From Pusillibacter faecalis (GTDB lineage: Bacteria; Bacillota; Clostridia; Oscillospirales; Oscillospiraceae): a DNA stretch of 64,000 nt. Both the position numbers and the translations under genes were made by a program. The notes below the pieces were generated by a model. It worked only from the letters and a program-made list of their open reading frames with translations, ran no database searches and was not told the origin of the DNA. Of this stretch, positions 50,693-58,165 are shown in pieces. The DNA is taken from assembly GCF_018408705.1 (NCBI RefSeq), contig NZ_AP023420.1, forward strand, positions 2,480,001 to 2,544,000, given 5' to 3'. Position 1 is the stretch's first letter. Each line of letters opens with the position of its first letter.

Positions 50693-50992
50693 TTATTTAT
50701 TTTCTACAATAGCACCATATTTCGTATGCGGAAGATATTGTACCTTTAAATAAGTATTTTTATCAACATACCTTGAAAATACTGTGATTTCGATTTCATC
50801 ATCTTTAACTTTATCATATAGAAAAATACTTCTTCTTTCAGAAGATATATCTGCACCACCATGAGATTGTTCAGTTACATATCCTTCTGCATAATTATAC
50901 TGTTTGTTTATGATGTAAGGCATATCTAAAACAAAATCTTTCAAATATAAGATTAAAAGAATAGCTACTATAACAAGAACGGTATTAGCCAA
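50693..50992 (-). CDS. Small membrane-anchored protein
   Basis: 99 residues from a TTG at 50992. One N-terminal membrane helix (VLVIVAILLILYLKDFVLD) is followed by a polar domain with a beta-rich pattern (YVTEQSHGGADISSERRSIF). Very AT-rich compared with its surroundings. No family recognised. It sits just downstream of another small membrane protein gene (51004-51162), and the two may form a cargo pair such as an immunity or exclusion function, which is a guess. Confidence 0.5.
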   Translation of the reverse strand: MANTVLVIVAILLILYLKDFVLDMPYIINKQYNYAEGYVTEQSHGGADISSERRSIFLYDKVKDDEIEITVFSRYVDKNTYLKVQYLPHTKYGAIVENK

Positions 50993-51003
50993 TCGAAGAA
51001 ATA

Positions 51004-51162
51004 TTATATCATTTTTTCCAGTATATTCTTTTTTATCGCTTCTTTATCAAAAAATATCGAATAGATAAGTTTTCTTTTTTTAATTAGATAGATAATGCAA
51101 GCAATTAAAGCTATAACAAATAATGAAACTCTTATAAACAATCTAAATATAGCAAAATCCAT
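51004..51162 (-). CDS. Short membrane peptide, 52 residues
   Basis: From the ATG at 51162, with AAGGG 9 bases upstream. Sequence MDFAIFRLFIRVSLFVIALI forms a single membrane helix, followed by a basic segment (YLIKKRKLIYSI). It is AT-rich like the next gene and ends 12 bases before that gene begins. Function unknown. Confidence 0.5.
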   Translation of the reverse strand: MDFAIFRLFIRVSLFVIALIACIIYLIKKRKLIYSIFFDKEAIKKNILEKMI

Positions 51163-51212
51163 AATATCATTCCCTTAAACTTCTAATTTGTCATAATCAT
51201 TCTATCATACCG

Positions 51213-51590
51213 TTATGAATAAATCATCTCATGCAAAACAATTTCTTCTGCCCGGTTGTGAATGTTATTGCAACGCTGCACCCATTCCATTTGACGGGTA
51301 CGCTTCAATTCCTCGGTCACGCCCTCGGCAGCTTTCATTTGCTCCATGATGGTGTCTAAGCGTTCTTGTGCCTGTTCGTTCAGGTCTGCAAGATATGTCC
51401 ATAACTCCCCGGTCAGTGTCAATGTGTTCAATCGGGCTGGGTGGACTTCTCTTAAATATTCCCGGTGCATCCGTCCATACTTTCCGATGGGGCGGTGTTC
51501 CTCCGGCAGTTTCAAGTCCGGGATGTAGTAATCTCCGACAAGGATATAATCAATTCCGTTTTCCGTTATTCTTGGTTTCAATTCGCTCAT
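51213..51590 (-). CDS. tnpV: TnpV-family transposon-encoded protein
   Basis: 125 residues. DYYIPDLKLPEEHRPIGKYG and the helical LNEQAQERLDTIMEQMK are the TnpV signature, shared with the copy in IME2 (60336-60680). TnpV proteins accompany large serine recombinases of the Tn4451 type. Their biochemical function is not established. It overlaps the XRE gene by 41 bases. Confidence 0.85.
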   Translation of the reverse strand: MSELKPRITENGIDYILVGDYYIPDLKLPEEHRPIGKYGRMHREYLREVHPARLNTLTLTGELWTYLADLNEQAQERLDTIMEQMKAAEGVTEELKRTRQMEWVQRCNNIHNRAEEIVLHEMIYS

Positions 51591-51822
51591 GTTCCTTACC
51601 TCCTGTGGAAGCAGGCTCGTCTGGTACTAACTCAATCACATCGGTAATCTCACAATTCAGCGTTTCGCAGATACGGGCTAATGTGTCCATGCTGATGTGC
51701 TTTCCCTCTTTGCTCATGTTGGCAATCATATTTGTTGTCATACCGGCGGCAAGCCTTAAATCTTCTTTTCTCATATCACGCTCTAACAGTGTATGCCAGA
51801 GTGGTTTATAGCTGATGTGCAT
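51550..51822 (-). CDS. Small XRE-family regulator of IME1
   Basis: 90 residues from the ATG at 51822. It has a compact Cro-type helix-turn-helix (MRKEDLRLAAGMTTNMIANM, then GKHISMDTLARICETLNCEI). The first gene inside the right end of IME1, it reads into tnpV with an overlap of 41 bases. It probably controls the recombination genes. Confidence 0.82.
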   Translation of the reverse strand: MHISYKPLWHTLLERDMRKEDLRLAAGMTTNMIANMSKEGKHISMDTLARICETLNCEITDVIELVPDEPASTGGKEHERIETKNNGKRN

Positions 51823-51936
51823 ACTGTTTTCCTGCCTTTCTATCCATACCACCGGGGCGGCTGCCCCGGCAGGAACTTTTCTCTTATTATAACACCAATC
51901 TTGTGTAATCACAATTTATTCTTGTAGCTTGCCGCT

Positions 51937-51954
51937 GATACCGTCTGGATTGTG
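51937..51954. repeat. Inverted partner of the 18-bp repeat at 43355
   Basis: GATACCGTCTGGATTGTG, exact reverse complement of 43355-43372, located about 30 bases inside the right boundary of IME1. Confidence 0.75.
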
Positions 51955-51977
51955 CTTTTCCTTTCTTTTTGTTCCCT

Positions 51978-52136
51978 TTAATTAGCCATAAACTGTTTCA
52001 TGCCCTGGGACTTAGCGCCGGGGTTGTCCGAGCCGTAGCCCTCCAGCAGATTGACCACGCCCCACACGCCAAGGCCAGCGCCGAGGGCAATCACAAGGGT
52101 CTGCAAAGTGGTGATGGCAGAAGCGAAAAACTGCAT
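51978..52136 (-). pseudogene. maff2: maff2, 5' fragment split off by IME1
   Basis: The ATG at 52136 with GGAGG upstream opens a 52-residue frame with MQFFASAITTLQTLVIALGA and NLLEGYGSDNPGAKSQGMKQ. It keeps the N-terminal membrane helix and the GYGSDNPGAKSQG loop typical of Maff2 but ends after KQFMAN because IME1 sequence supplies a stop codon. The missing second helix is encoded at 41506-41571. It lies 97 bases downstream of the traG stop codon. Confidence 0.92.
51985..51998. repeat. IME1 attachment core, right copy
   Basis: GCCATAAACTGTTT, direct imperfect copy of 41567-41580, inside the maff2 5' fragment. Confidence 0.85.
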
Positions 52137-52207
52137 ATAGCCTCCTATTCTCCGGGGACAAAGCCCCGGCCATGAAAAAAGCCGCCCTTGCGGGCGGCAG
52201 CCTACTA

Positions 52208-52230
52208 CCTTGGGACGAAATGTCCCAAAG
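52208..52230. repeat. ICE dyad copy 11
   Basis: CCTTGGGAC-GAAAT-GTCCCAAAG, between the traG stop and the maff2 start, in the short piece of ICE backbone left between the two IMEs. Confidence 0.9.
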
Positions 52231-52232
52231 CT

Positions 52233-53117
52233 CTATACAAAAGCGTCCGGGTCGTCGAGGTCGTCATAGTTGAGGATGTCCTCGTCCTCGTCTGTGAGCG
52301 CCTCGTCCGGCACGGACACTTCGTACACCTCACATTCCTCGTTCATGCCCGGTCGCCTGCGGCGGTCAATGAGCCTGTCGAGGTCAAAGGCGTTTTTCAC
52401 TTTATCGGCCTCCGCCGTAAAGCGATAATTGGGGTGCTGTTTCAAATCGTATTTCTTGGAATAGAACGGCGGCAGCCCTCGGAGCTGCAAAATGCACCGA
52501 TCTCCGGGCATGGTGGCAAGCTCGCTGGGGGTCATCAGCTCCCGCCCGAGCCGCTGGGTGTTCTGGCTGTAACTTTCGGACTGCCCACGGGAGCGTCCCT
52601 CAGTCTGCATCGAGATGGTTGCCTTGCCCAGCCAGTTTTCCGAAATTTCCTTGATGGTACTGGCCTCACGGCCACCGAGGAACAGCACACTATCCATGTT
52701 GCCGAGAATGGTTTCTGCGTTCTTATCGTAGATGGCCTTACATTGGGCAAGCTGCTGATACAGCAGGCACAGGCTGATCTCACGGGAACGGATGACCGCC
52801 ACCAGCTTTTCCAAGTTTGGCACCTGCCCGGTGTTGGCCGCCTCGTCCCACAGTACCCGCACATGATGGGGCAGCCGCCCACCGTGAACATTGTCCGCCC
52901 GTTCGCACAGGAGGTTGAACATCTGCGAAAACGCCAGCGCCACAAGAAAATTGTAGGTGCTGTCGGTGTCGCTGATGCAGAAGAAAGTAGCCGTCCGGCG
53001 ATCTCCCATGCGGTCAAGCTCCAGTTCGTCATAAGACATGATCTCCCGAAGCTGCGGGATGTCAAAGGGCGCAAGCCGCGCACCGCAGGAAATGAGGATG
53101 CTTTTGGCCGTCTTGCC
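52233..53117 (-). pseudogene. traG: traG/virD4, 3' fragment split off by IME2
   Basis: 294 codons starting GKTAKSILISCGARLAPFD and continuing with the VirD4 core: VRVLWDEAANTGQVPNLEKL contains the Walker B region, followed by LLYQQLAQCKAIYDKNAETI. The 5' fragment with Walker A is at 62651-63601. The two pieces join in frame (YKLSSG + KTAKSIL) to give a TraG-type coupling protein of about 610 residues. The internal ATG at 53039 could start only an ATPase fragment without Walker A. Confidence 0.93.
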
Positions 53118-53161
53118 AGAGACGAAAAGTCAAGGACTTTTTCATCAAATTCAAAAAGCAG

Positions 53162-53329
53162 TCACATTTTGCGGACTTCCTCACGGAGCAGACGCTTGAT
53201 TTTGTCCTCCATCGTCTCTTTTGCGGTCTGGCTGAAATGCACACGGACGATATAGGTGGTCTTGCCGATCTGCTTTCTGACAGTCGGGCAAGGGGTGTTG
53301 GTGGTGCTGTGGGTTGCGGTATTGTTCAT
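53162..53329 (-). CDS. tnpW: TnpW-family transposon-encoded protein
   Basis: 55 residues from the ATG at 53329, with AGGAGG 8 bases upstream. KQIGKTTYIVRVHFSQTAKE and MEDKIKRLLREEV match the TnpW family found in Tn4451-type elements. Short, basic and without a known function. It lies just inside the left end of IME2. Confidence 0.85.
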   Translation of the reverse strand: MNNTATHSTTNTPCPTVRKQIGKTTYIVRVHFSQTAKETMEDKIKRLLREEVRKM

Positions 53330-53393
53330 TCAAAATCCTCCTGTAAATGAAAAATGCCCGGTGACTGTTCATCATCGGGCGGTGTCGGTATGA

Positions 53394-53467
53394 GGGAACA
53401 AGGCAAGGCGGCAACATTAAGGTATCTATAAAACCTTTGCCGTCTTTGCCACGCTTGCCGTGTTCCC
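53394..53467. repeat. Interrupted inverted repeat with GGCAA iterons in IME2
   Basis: GGGAACA (53394-53400) and TGTTCCC (53461-53467) enclose GGCAAGG and CGGCAAC on the left, three TTGCC/TTGCCG copies on the right, and an AT-rich centre (ATTAAGGTATCTATAAAA). It sits just downstream of the primase-helicase gene, the same place as the iterons in IME1, and is a candidate origin of replication. Confidence 0.5.
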
Positions 53468-53471
53468 GTTG

Positions 53472-55343
53472 TCAGTCTCGGAGATAGCAGACCCATGCTG
53501 TGCCGTCTTTCTCGGTCACAAGTCTGTCCCCGATACGGCTCTTTGCCGTTCTCATGGTGCGTGAGGAAATCCCACGCTCATTGACCGCTTTTTCCAGCTC
53601 TGCGCTCGGCATACGCTTTCCGTCCGCAAGCAGTTCCAGAATGAGCATTTGCGCCTGTGCGGTCTTACTCTCGGTCTTGCCGGAGTCCGTCCCAGCAAGA
53701 AGCTCGTCAGCGGTAATGTCATAAGCTCCTATCCACTCAAAGCCTTTCTCGTCTCCCAGAGAAAAGGCAAGGGACTGTCCGGGCGGCGCAAGGGAGCTTT
53801 TCTCATGGATAAGCACCCTCATTGTGGGGCTGTCCTTCAGCTTGCCGATAAAGAGCAGACTGCGGACTGCCGCCGTAATGTCGATAGACCCTAATCCCCG
53901 GTAGGTGCTTTGCGTTCCTGCGGCTTTGTTGAGGTGTCCGATCAGCATGATAGCGCACCCGGTAGCCTGTGCAATGTCTCCCAGACTGCGGAATATCGGG
54001 CGCACCTCGTTTGCTCTGTTCATGTCCACATCTGCACCCAGAAACGCCTGTACCGGGTCAATGATAACCAACCTTGCGTTGTTCTCACGGATTGCCCTTG
54101 CTATGCGCTCATCGGCAAGGGTCAGCGGTGTGTCCCTATCGTCAATGACAAGCACTCTTTCAAGGTCTGCGTCTGCTTCTATCAGTCGGGGCTTGACGGT
54201 ATCACCCAGACCGTCCTCGGCGGTCTGATAGATGATATTGAAAGGCTCAAGTGTCTCCATACCGGGCAAAGGCTTTCGATTGGTGCAAGCCGCCGCAAGG
54301 CGCATGGCAAAGTAGGTCTTGCCCTCGCCGGGATTGCCCTGAATAATTGTCAGCTTTCCAAATGGGATATAGGGAAACCATAGCCATTCCACGCTCGTCA
54401 GCTCCACATCAGCCATACGGAGCATTGGGACAGGCTGGGCGGTGGGCAGCTCTCGCAGCGTGATTGTCTCGGCTATGAATTTGCGGCTCGGAATGTCCCC
54501 TTGCTGACGGAGAACATCGTTCCAGTCTTTCCTTGCCGGGACAAGGCGAATGACGGCGATCTCGCCGGGAATGGACTGTGCCAGTCGGGTACAGGCTTCG
54601 CTTCCTGCGGTGTCGCTGTCAAGGCAGAGGATCACTTTTTTGGTGTCCTTGCGTTCAGAAAGAAAACGGTCAAGGGCTTTGCCTGAAACGCCGCCCAGGG
54701 CAAGGTAGCTCCTTGTCTGCCAGTCCTGCGGATAAAGGCAGATAAAGGACAAAAGGTCAATCGGTGCTTCAAAGACAAAGAGCTGGTTGCCGTTTCCCTC
54801 ATATCGGAACGGATAGGACTTGTCAGATCCGGCAATGTCCTGTCTGAATGAGTCTGCCGTTCCTCGCACATGGGCGTATCTCGGTGTGCCGTTTCGGTCT
54901 CTGCCGACAAACACAACATTGTGCCGCTTTGCGTCCTCGTAAATATCCCCGGAAAGAAGAAAAGCCTCAACCAGTTTCGGGTTGAGACCTCGGCTTTCGC
55001 AAAGATATTGAATTGCTCTGTCGGCTGTTCGGTTGTGCAAGGGCAAGTGGAACGCTGTGGGCGGTGCTGTGGTGGCTTCGGTCTGTCCCTCGCCGTTTTC
55101 GCCTGTCAACATCTGAACAGCTTCGGGAAAGGACTTGCCGTAAAACTCCATGACGAAATCAATGGGATAGCCGCCCTTGCTCTGGCTGTGGCGAAACCAC
55201 TTGTTTCCCCGGACGGTCAGGCTGTCATGTTCTTTCCAACGGTATTCCCGTCCGCTTTTGATAAGTGTCTCTCCCTGTGTGCGGAGAAAATCTTCCAGAC
55301 TGACGGCGTTTGCCCGGTCAATCTGTGCTTGGGTGTAATTCAT
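53472..55343 (-). CDS. Primase-helicase: TOPRIM plus RecA-like ATPase
   Basis: 623 residues. The N-terminal part (residues 1-300) has the DUF3991/TOPRIM pattern with LFVFEAPIDLLSFI and VILCLDSDTAG. The C-terminal part (310-560) is a RepA-like AAA domain with Walker A IIQGNPGEGKTYFA and Walker B ARLVIIDPVQAFLG, and a final winged helix. It would prime and unwind IME2 DNA as one protein, where IME1 uses two. Its ATG overlaps the relaxase stop (ATGA). Confidence 0.88.
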   Translation of the reverse strand: MNYTQAQIDRANAVSLEDFLRTQGETLIKSGREYRWKEHDSLTVRGNKWFRHSQSKGGYPIDFVMEFYGKSFPEAVQMLTGENGEGQTEATTAPPTAFHLPLHNRTADRAIQYLCESRGLNPKLVEAFLLSGDIYEDAKRHNVVFVGRDRNGTPRYAHVRGTADSFRQDIAGSDKSYPFRYEGNGNQLFVFEAPIDLLSFICLYPQDWQTRSYLALGGVSGKALDRFLSERKDTKKVILCLDSDTAGSEACTRLAQSIPGEIAVIRLVPARKDWNDVLRQQGDIPSRKFIAETITLRELPTAQPVPMLRMADVELTSVEWLWFPYIPFGKLTIIQGNPGEGKTYFAMRLAAACTNRKPLPGMETLEPFNIIYQTAEDGLGDTVKPRLIEADADLERVLVIDDRDTPLTLADERIARAIRENNARLVIIDPVQAFLGADVDMNRANEVRPIFRSLGDIAQATGCAIMLIGHLNKAAGTQSTYRGLGSIDITAAVRSLLFIGKLKDSPTMRVLIHEKSSLAPPGQSLAFSLGDEKGFEWIGAYDITADELLAGTDSGKTESKTAQAQMLILELLADGKRMPSAELEKAVNERGISSRTMRTAKSRIGDRLVTEKDGTAWVCYLRD

Positions 55344-56839
55344 CGGGATAGTTCCTCCTTTTTCTGTCGTGTTTGGGGTCGATTTTGGAGCTTTTGTTCC
55401 TCTGTGCGCTCGTTAAATCGGGCGGCAGTATCTACACATGACTTGACCTTCCAAAGGCGGTGTAAATCGTCTCTGACAGCCTTAAACTCGCCATAGGTGG
55501 TTTCGTGCGCCTGTTCCAGCTCGTCATACTCGTCGGACAGCTTTTTTCATATCCACCTTGCCGTCTGGGAACTCCCCGGTCAGCTTTCGTCTGGCGGCGT
55601 AGAACTGTATCAGTTCCGCTTCATGCTCTGCCTTGTACTTGGCTCTGGGCTTCTCAAACTTGATTTTCTGCAAGCCGTCATAGACAGGCTTCAAGTTCTG
55701 GAAAGCAGCGGAGCTGTCATAGAGCTGCTTGATTTCTTTCATTCGTGCGGTCTGCCCGTCCAGCGTTTTCTTCAAGCTCTCTGTGGTGGAGCTGTGTTCA
55801 TTGACACGGCTTTCCAAATCTTCAAGGTTGTAAATGCCGTTTGCCCGGAGATAATTGAAAGTCTCGTTCATCTCCTTTAGGTTGCTGATTTTGCCTTTCT
55901 GGGAATAAGCCCCGGCTTTGCGCTGGGTGTAGTAGGCGTTCAGCAGAGAAACAAGGTTGGGTGCCTGCGGCTTGGCAAGCTCCGCTTTTGCTTCGGCAAT
56001 CCAATCAAACAGGAGAGCGATTTTCTTCTTGATGTCCCGGATAACGGCATTGGTTGCTCTGATCCAGCGGTTGAACTCGCCTTTCTCGGTGCGTATGCCT
56101 TTCTTCTCCATTGCCCGGACGGTTGCGCCCTCATGGACGGTGGGAAGAAGCTCCACGCCCTGACGCTCATAGCTTCGGTGGTCGATACGAACATCAAGCC
56201 CTTTCTCCGCAAACTTGGCGTTGCATAGTTCCGCCCATGTCTGCCGCCAATGTTCCAGCGTTTCGGGACTGCCCCAGTCGGTAGTGGGAACGGCATTGAA
56301 AACATACTCGCCGTTCTGGTCTCTGATACGATTTCCGTCCTCGTCCAGCTCGTACACTCGTCGTTGCTTTAGCCCCCCATTTACCGTCCTGCTCGATGGG
56401 GGCGGATGGGACAAAGCACATGGAAGTGTGGGTTTGGTATGCCGCCGTCCTCCCAGTCTGGCTGGTGTACGGCGAAGTCAACCACCATGCCACGGCTCAC
56501 AAAGTTCTCCAATAAAAATCGCCTTGCAAGAGCGATGTTTTCCTCAAGGGAAAATTCATTCTGCAAGGCAATGTCAAAGCTGTATGCAAGCTGGGCGTTC
56601 TTTCCACGCTCGGCTTTTTCCACGGCGTTCCATAGGGTCTGGCGGTCTGCGTATTCTGGCGGTGCATGGGACGGCAAGAGAATGTCAGAGCAGATCACGC
56701 CGCCCTTGCGGGTGTAGTCGCTGTATTCGCCGTAATACTCGCTATACAATCGCTCCCCGGCACGGTAGGCGGCAGAAGCAATAGCGGACTGTCCTGCGCT
56801 TCGCTTAGTCTGCGTGACGCTCAGATGAAATAGTGCCAT
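55340..56839 (-). pseudogene. IME2 MobA/MobL relaxase, interrupted by three frameshifts
   Basis: The N-terminal frame (56381-56839) has SAIASAAYRAGERLYSEYY and the His motif NPHFHVLCPI, then goes off frame at a run of five C (minus strand) at 56398-56402. A second shift at six G (56373-56378) leads into VYELDEDGNRIRDQNGEYVF. A third at six A (55542-55547) moves the C-terminal coiled coil to another frame ending KKEELSR at 55340. All three look like single-base insertions in homopolymers. The reconstructed protein is about 500 residues. Confidence 0.85.
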
Positions 56840-57164
56840 CGGCTTTCAACTCCTTTTCTCTGTTCGCTTGGTTGGTGTGAGTAATCGCCATGTGACGGAC
56901 GGCTCGCTGGACTTCGGACAGAGAAAAGATGTACTCCATCAGCTCTGTCATTTCGGTGCGTGTGAGATCTTTGACCTCCGGGGCAAGGCTCTCAATCGTG
57001 CCGCCCAGATTGCAAAGACGATGGGTGCGTTTCTGCCTTTCGCCTTTCTCCAGATATTTCTTTCTGTTCTCAAGACGGTTGAGCTTGTGCTTCTCCTGTG
57101 CAAGCTGCGTCTCGGCTCGTTCCTTTTCGGCTCGGAGCTGTTCAAGGGTTTTCGGTTTTGTCAT
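56805..57164 (-). CDS. DUF3847-family protein of IME2
   Basis: 119 residues from the ATG at 57164 with GGAGG 10 bases upstream. The coiled coil (LEQLRAEKERAETQLAQEKH) is followed by the conserved RTHRLCNLGGTIESL, parallel to the IME1 protein at 48474-48770. Its start lies next to the putative oriT and its end overlaps the relaxase by 35 bases, which suits an oriT-accessory role. Confidence 0.82.
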   Translation of the reverse strand: MTKPKTLEQLRAEKERAETQLAQEKHKLNRLENRKKYLEKGERQKRTHRLCNLGGTIESLAPEVKDLTRTEMTELMEYIFSLSEVQRAVRHMAITHTNQANREKELKADGTISSERHAD

Positions 57165-57310
57165 TGTGATTGACCTCCTTTTTTTGATTTTTGGGATAAA
57201 AAAAAGACCGTCAACTTTTCGCATAGTGCGACCAGTCAACGGTCAGTTTTTCGGTATTCAGTTTTTTCAAACTTGCTGGCGGCGAACAGCATTTTATGCT
57301 GTTTGCGGAC

Positions 57311-57492
57311 GGCAAGTCCACAAGGGATAGCCGCTTTAGCGGCGCAAGGGGGTGTAGCCACCTTGACGGAACGAAGTGACGCAACATTCTCGGTCAAGCA
57401 GTTTTCTTCTGCTGACGGAGAATGAAGCTCCGCAGGACGCACGATACTCCCGATAGGAGAGTATAGAAGTGCGCCCTTTAGTTCCTAAAGGG
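57311..57492 (+). promoter_or_regulatory. Putative IME2 oriT
   Basis: GGCAAGTCCACAA (57311-57323), then about 120 bases later the inverted repeat ATACTC/GAGTAT (57444-57464), AGAAGTGCGCCCTTTAG with the RSF1010-like core AAGTGCG|CCCT (predicted nick at 57473/57474), and the palindrome CCCTTTAG/CTAAAGGG (57474-57492). Order and spacing match the IME1 site. The gap (57,240-57,550) holds no gene. Confidence 0.78.
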
Positions 57493-57550
57493 ATTTTCTT
57501 CTGACCCAAATTACATAAAATGTAGATCAAGACATTTCTAAGAGGTACTC

Positions 57551-58165
57551 TCAGATTTTCACAACATAAGGTTCATCTTCAATAATACCCTGATCGTGGG
57601 TAACAATGATAACCGTTTTACCTTCTTCATTGAGTTCGTGCAATAACCTCATAACAATATCTCTATTTTTCTTGTCAAGTGAGCCAGTAGGTTCATCTGC
57701 CAAAACAACAGAACATTTTTTCATCATAAGACGAGCTAAAGCAACTCTCTGTTGTTCACCACCGGAAAGCTGATAAACTTTTTTGTTAACTTCCTTTGAT
57801 AACCCCACACGATTAAGAGCTTCTTTAAGTGATACTTTAGTTCGGCTTGATTTTTTAATCAAACTTAAATTTTCTTTAACTGTCTTATTTTCAAGCAGTG
57901 CAAAATTCTGAAAAAGAAACCCCACTGTATCCGCAAAAAAACTGTTTTTATTTTTAAGCCGGGTAATATTCAGCCCTTCGATTATGATACTGCCGCTATC
58001 CGGCTTTTCGATACCACCAATCATATTGAGCAAAGTGCTTTTTCCACTGCCGCTATCCCCGCTGATTACTACAAAACTTCCATCCGGAATTTCCAAATTA
58101 AAGTTGGAGAAAATTATTTTCTCTCCAAATGCTTTATTTAAGCCACGAATTATAATCATAAACAT
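57551..58165 (-). CDS. Lactococcin-972-type ABC transporter ATPase
   Basis: 204 residues. Walker A SGDSGSGKSTLL, signature LSGGEQQRVALARL, Walker B VVLADEPTGSLDKK. The short length and partner membrane protein match the ATPase of the putative bacteriocin-export (lactococcin 972) group. It could export a peptide or remove a bacteriocin from the membrane. AT-rich, overlapping the permease gene by 10 bases, next to the putative oriT. Confidence 0.87.
   Translation of the reverse strand: MFMIIIRGLNKAFGEKIIFSNFNLEIPDGSFVVISGDSGSGKSTLLNMIGGIEKPDSGSIIIEGLNITRLKNKNSFFADTVGFLFQNFALLENKTVKENLSLIKKSSRTKVSLKEALNRVGLSKEVNKKVYQLSGGEQQRVALARLMMKKCSVVLADEPTGSLDKKNRDIVMRLLHELNEEGKTVIIVTHDQGIIEDEPYVVKI

Larger units (their letters stand above)
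41581..51984. mobile_element. IME1: serine-recombinase mobilizable element inserted in maff2
   Basis: About 10.4 kb bounded by the imperfect direct repeats GCCAT(G/A)A(G/A)CTGTTT. It carries a large serine recombinase, CHC2 primase, VapE-type helicase, MobA/MobL relaxase, an RSF1010-like oriT, DUF3847 protein, a winged-helix replication-type protein, XRE regulators, TnpV and a peptidase E cargo gene. There are no type IV secretion genes, so it must use another element's channel. Its host gene, maff2, is part of the ICE transfer operon. None of the ICE dyads occurs inside it, which supports the boundaries. Confidence 0.92.

Noticed and set aside
53181..53417. 78-residue minus-strand frame in IME2
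   Set aside because: The correct frame here encodes TnpW (53162-53329) with a good ribosome binding site; this one is out of register with a His/Gln-rich composition.
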